Assembly (NCBI GenBank): GCA_029255605.1
Contig: JANLJF010000077.1
Span: 1-39,821, forward strand
DNA from: Azovibrio restrictus
Lineage (GTDB): Bacteria > Bacteroidota > Bacteroidia > Chitinophagales > Chitinophagaceae
DNA length: 39,821 nt
Direction: 5' to 3'
The position numbers were made by a program, and so were the translations under genes. The notes beneath the pieces are model-generated. The model saw only the letters and a list, made by a program, of their open reading frames with translations. It did no database searches and had not been told where the DNA came from. Shown here piece by piece: positions 39,308-39,821 of this stretch (within the stretch, counting starts at the first letter, position 1; the number at the start of each line of letters is the position of its first letter).

Positions 39308-39820
39308 TTAAAAAAAGGTGAGACCTACATTCCAGCCTATCCAGCTATACCAGTTCCTGTCGTGCTGCGTAGGTGCTATGCCGCTTGTACGCAGGTCTTT
39401 TCGGAAGGCTTGCTGAAAGCTGGTCTGATTGGTATTATAGAAGTTGTAAGATGGCCCGCCAGTAATAGCAATGAATTTATGTAGTTTATAGTTAAGGTTA
39501 ACCTGTCCTTTGTATAGCCAGTTGCTGGCTTCCCAATCGCCAAGGTGCAAGTATTGCATAGATATTTCGGGGCTTATGGAAAACCGCTTGCTTATTTTCA
39601 GTTCATGCCCCAAACCATAGCCTAAGCCGAATATCTGCTGGAAAGAACCTGCATTGAGCCCAGCAAAAAGTATGGTATACAGTTTTTTATTGCCTAGCTA
39701 GATGGCAGCGTTGACAATCATGGCCTCGTTGGTAGATATGGTCAGCTGATGGTAGCCTATCCATATGAAGATCATGAAGCAAATGCACAAACATGAAGAG
39801 ATGTCTGCACTAATGATAAG
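39308..39820 (-). pseudogene. Outer-membrane beta-barrel gene fragment with an in-frame stop, continuing to the window edge
   Basis: The open frame 39308-39613 lacks an ATG (first codon TTG). Translation continues upstream with equally barrel-like sequence: NKKLYTILFAGLNAG then SFQQIFGLGYGLGHELKI. It is stopped by TAG at 39698-39700. Beyond the TAG the same frame stays open to the window end and reads GYHQLTISTNEAMIVNAAI before the stop, which fits the barrel pattern. The C-terminus (YSWIGWNVGLTFF) is a complete barrel end with final Phe. So this is the 3' end of an outer-membrane protein gene that is either broken by a nonsense change or affected by a sequence error near the edge. It lies upstream of the repeat-protein gene on the same strand. 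Confidence 0.6.
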
Positions 39821-39821
39821 A

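Noticed and set aside
1-39821. tRNA, rRNA, riboswitch (FMN, TPP, cobalamin), insertion sequence and prophage signals
   Set aside because: None recognised on either strand; ribF in particular has only a nine-base gap between its -7 box and start codon, leaving no room for an FMN riboswitch.

Overview
The window looks like chromosomal DNA of a Bacteroidota member, most likely Chitinophagales/Chitinophagaceae. The signs are: promoter -7 boxes of the TAnnTTTG type before many genes with no obvious Shine-Dalgarno; TonB-dependent receptors with a carboxypeptidase-like regulatory domain; head-GIN (DUF2807) lipoproteins; tandem cytochrome oxidase subunit III genes; and a short-chain-type threonine dehydrogenase. 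Base composition looks even. I saw no tRNA, rRNA, CRISPR array, insertion sequence or phage gene, so this is mostly core genome with a few accessory islands. The family calls rest on reading motifs by eye; no search was run.

Left part (1-6500): the 3' end of a TonB-dependent receptor with a partner lipoprotein, a small conserved protein, then a tight six-gene operon (acyl carrier protein, LpxL-like acyltransferase, FabZ-like dehydratase, secreted protein, hotdog thioesterase, ketosynthase). That operon resembles a reduced aryl-polyene/flexirubin-type module.

Centre-left (6000-17100, mostly minus strand): NTF2-like protein, M20 amidohydrolase, SPOR protein, deoC and an E. coli-type isocitrate dehydrogenase with unusual coenzyme-site residues; a PhoR/PhoB-like two-component pair; a coiled-coil membrane protein; on the plus strand a PolB-type 3'-5' exonuclease coupled to holA; then ribF and kynureninase on the minus strand.

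Centre (17200-28800, plus strand): a small outer-membrane protein, a LemA/TPM/TPM operon, a lipoprotein, and a respiratory block (heme O synthase, two oxidase subunits III, subunit IV, SCO, DUF420 and a small CxxC membrane protein). These are followed by a head-GIN lipoprotein, a DUF2147 protein, carA and threonine dehydrogenase.

Right part (28800-39821): a sirtuin without zinc-binding cysteines, a GT-C-like membrane protein, ftsY, a NAD-binding_4 reductase, and a second isocitrate dehydrogenase of the eukaryotic IDH1/2 type that keeps its NADP-binding residues. Last comes a minus-strand cell-envelope block: a broken outer-membrane gene at the edge, a repeat-containing surface protein, a TonB-dependent receptor and a head-GIN lipoprotein. 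The repeat protein and the receptor share a promoter-like motif unlike the housekeeping box, so they may be co-regulated, perhaps by an ECF sigma factor.
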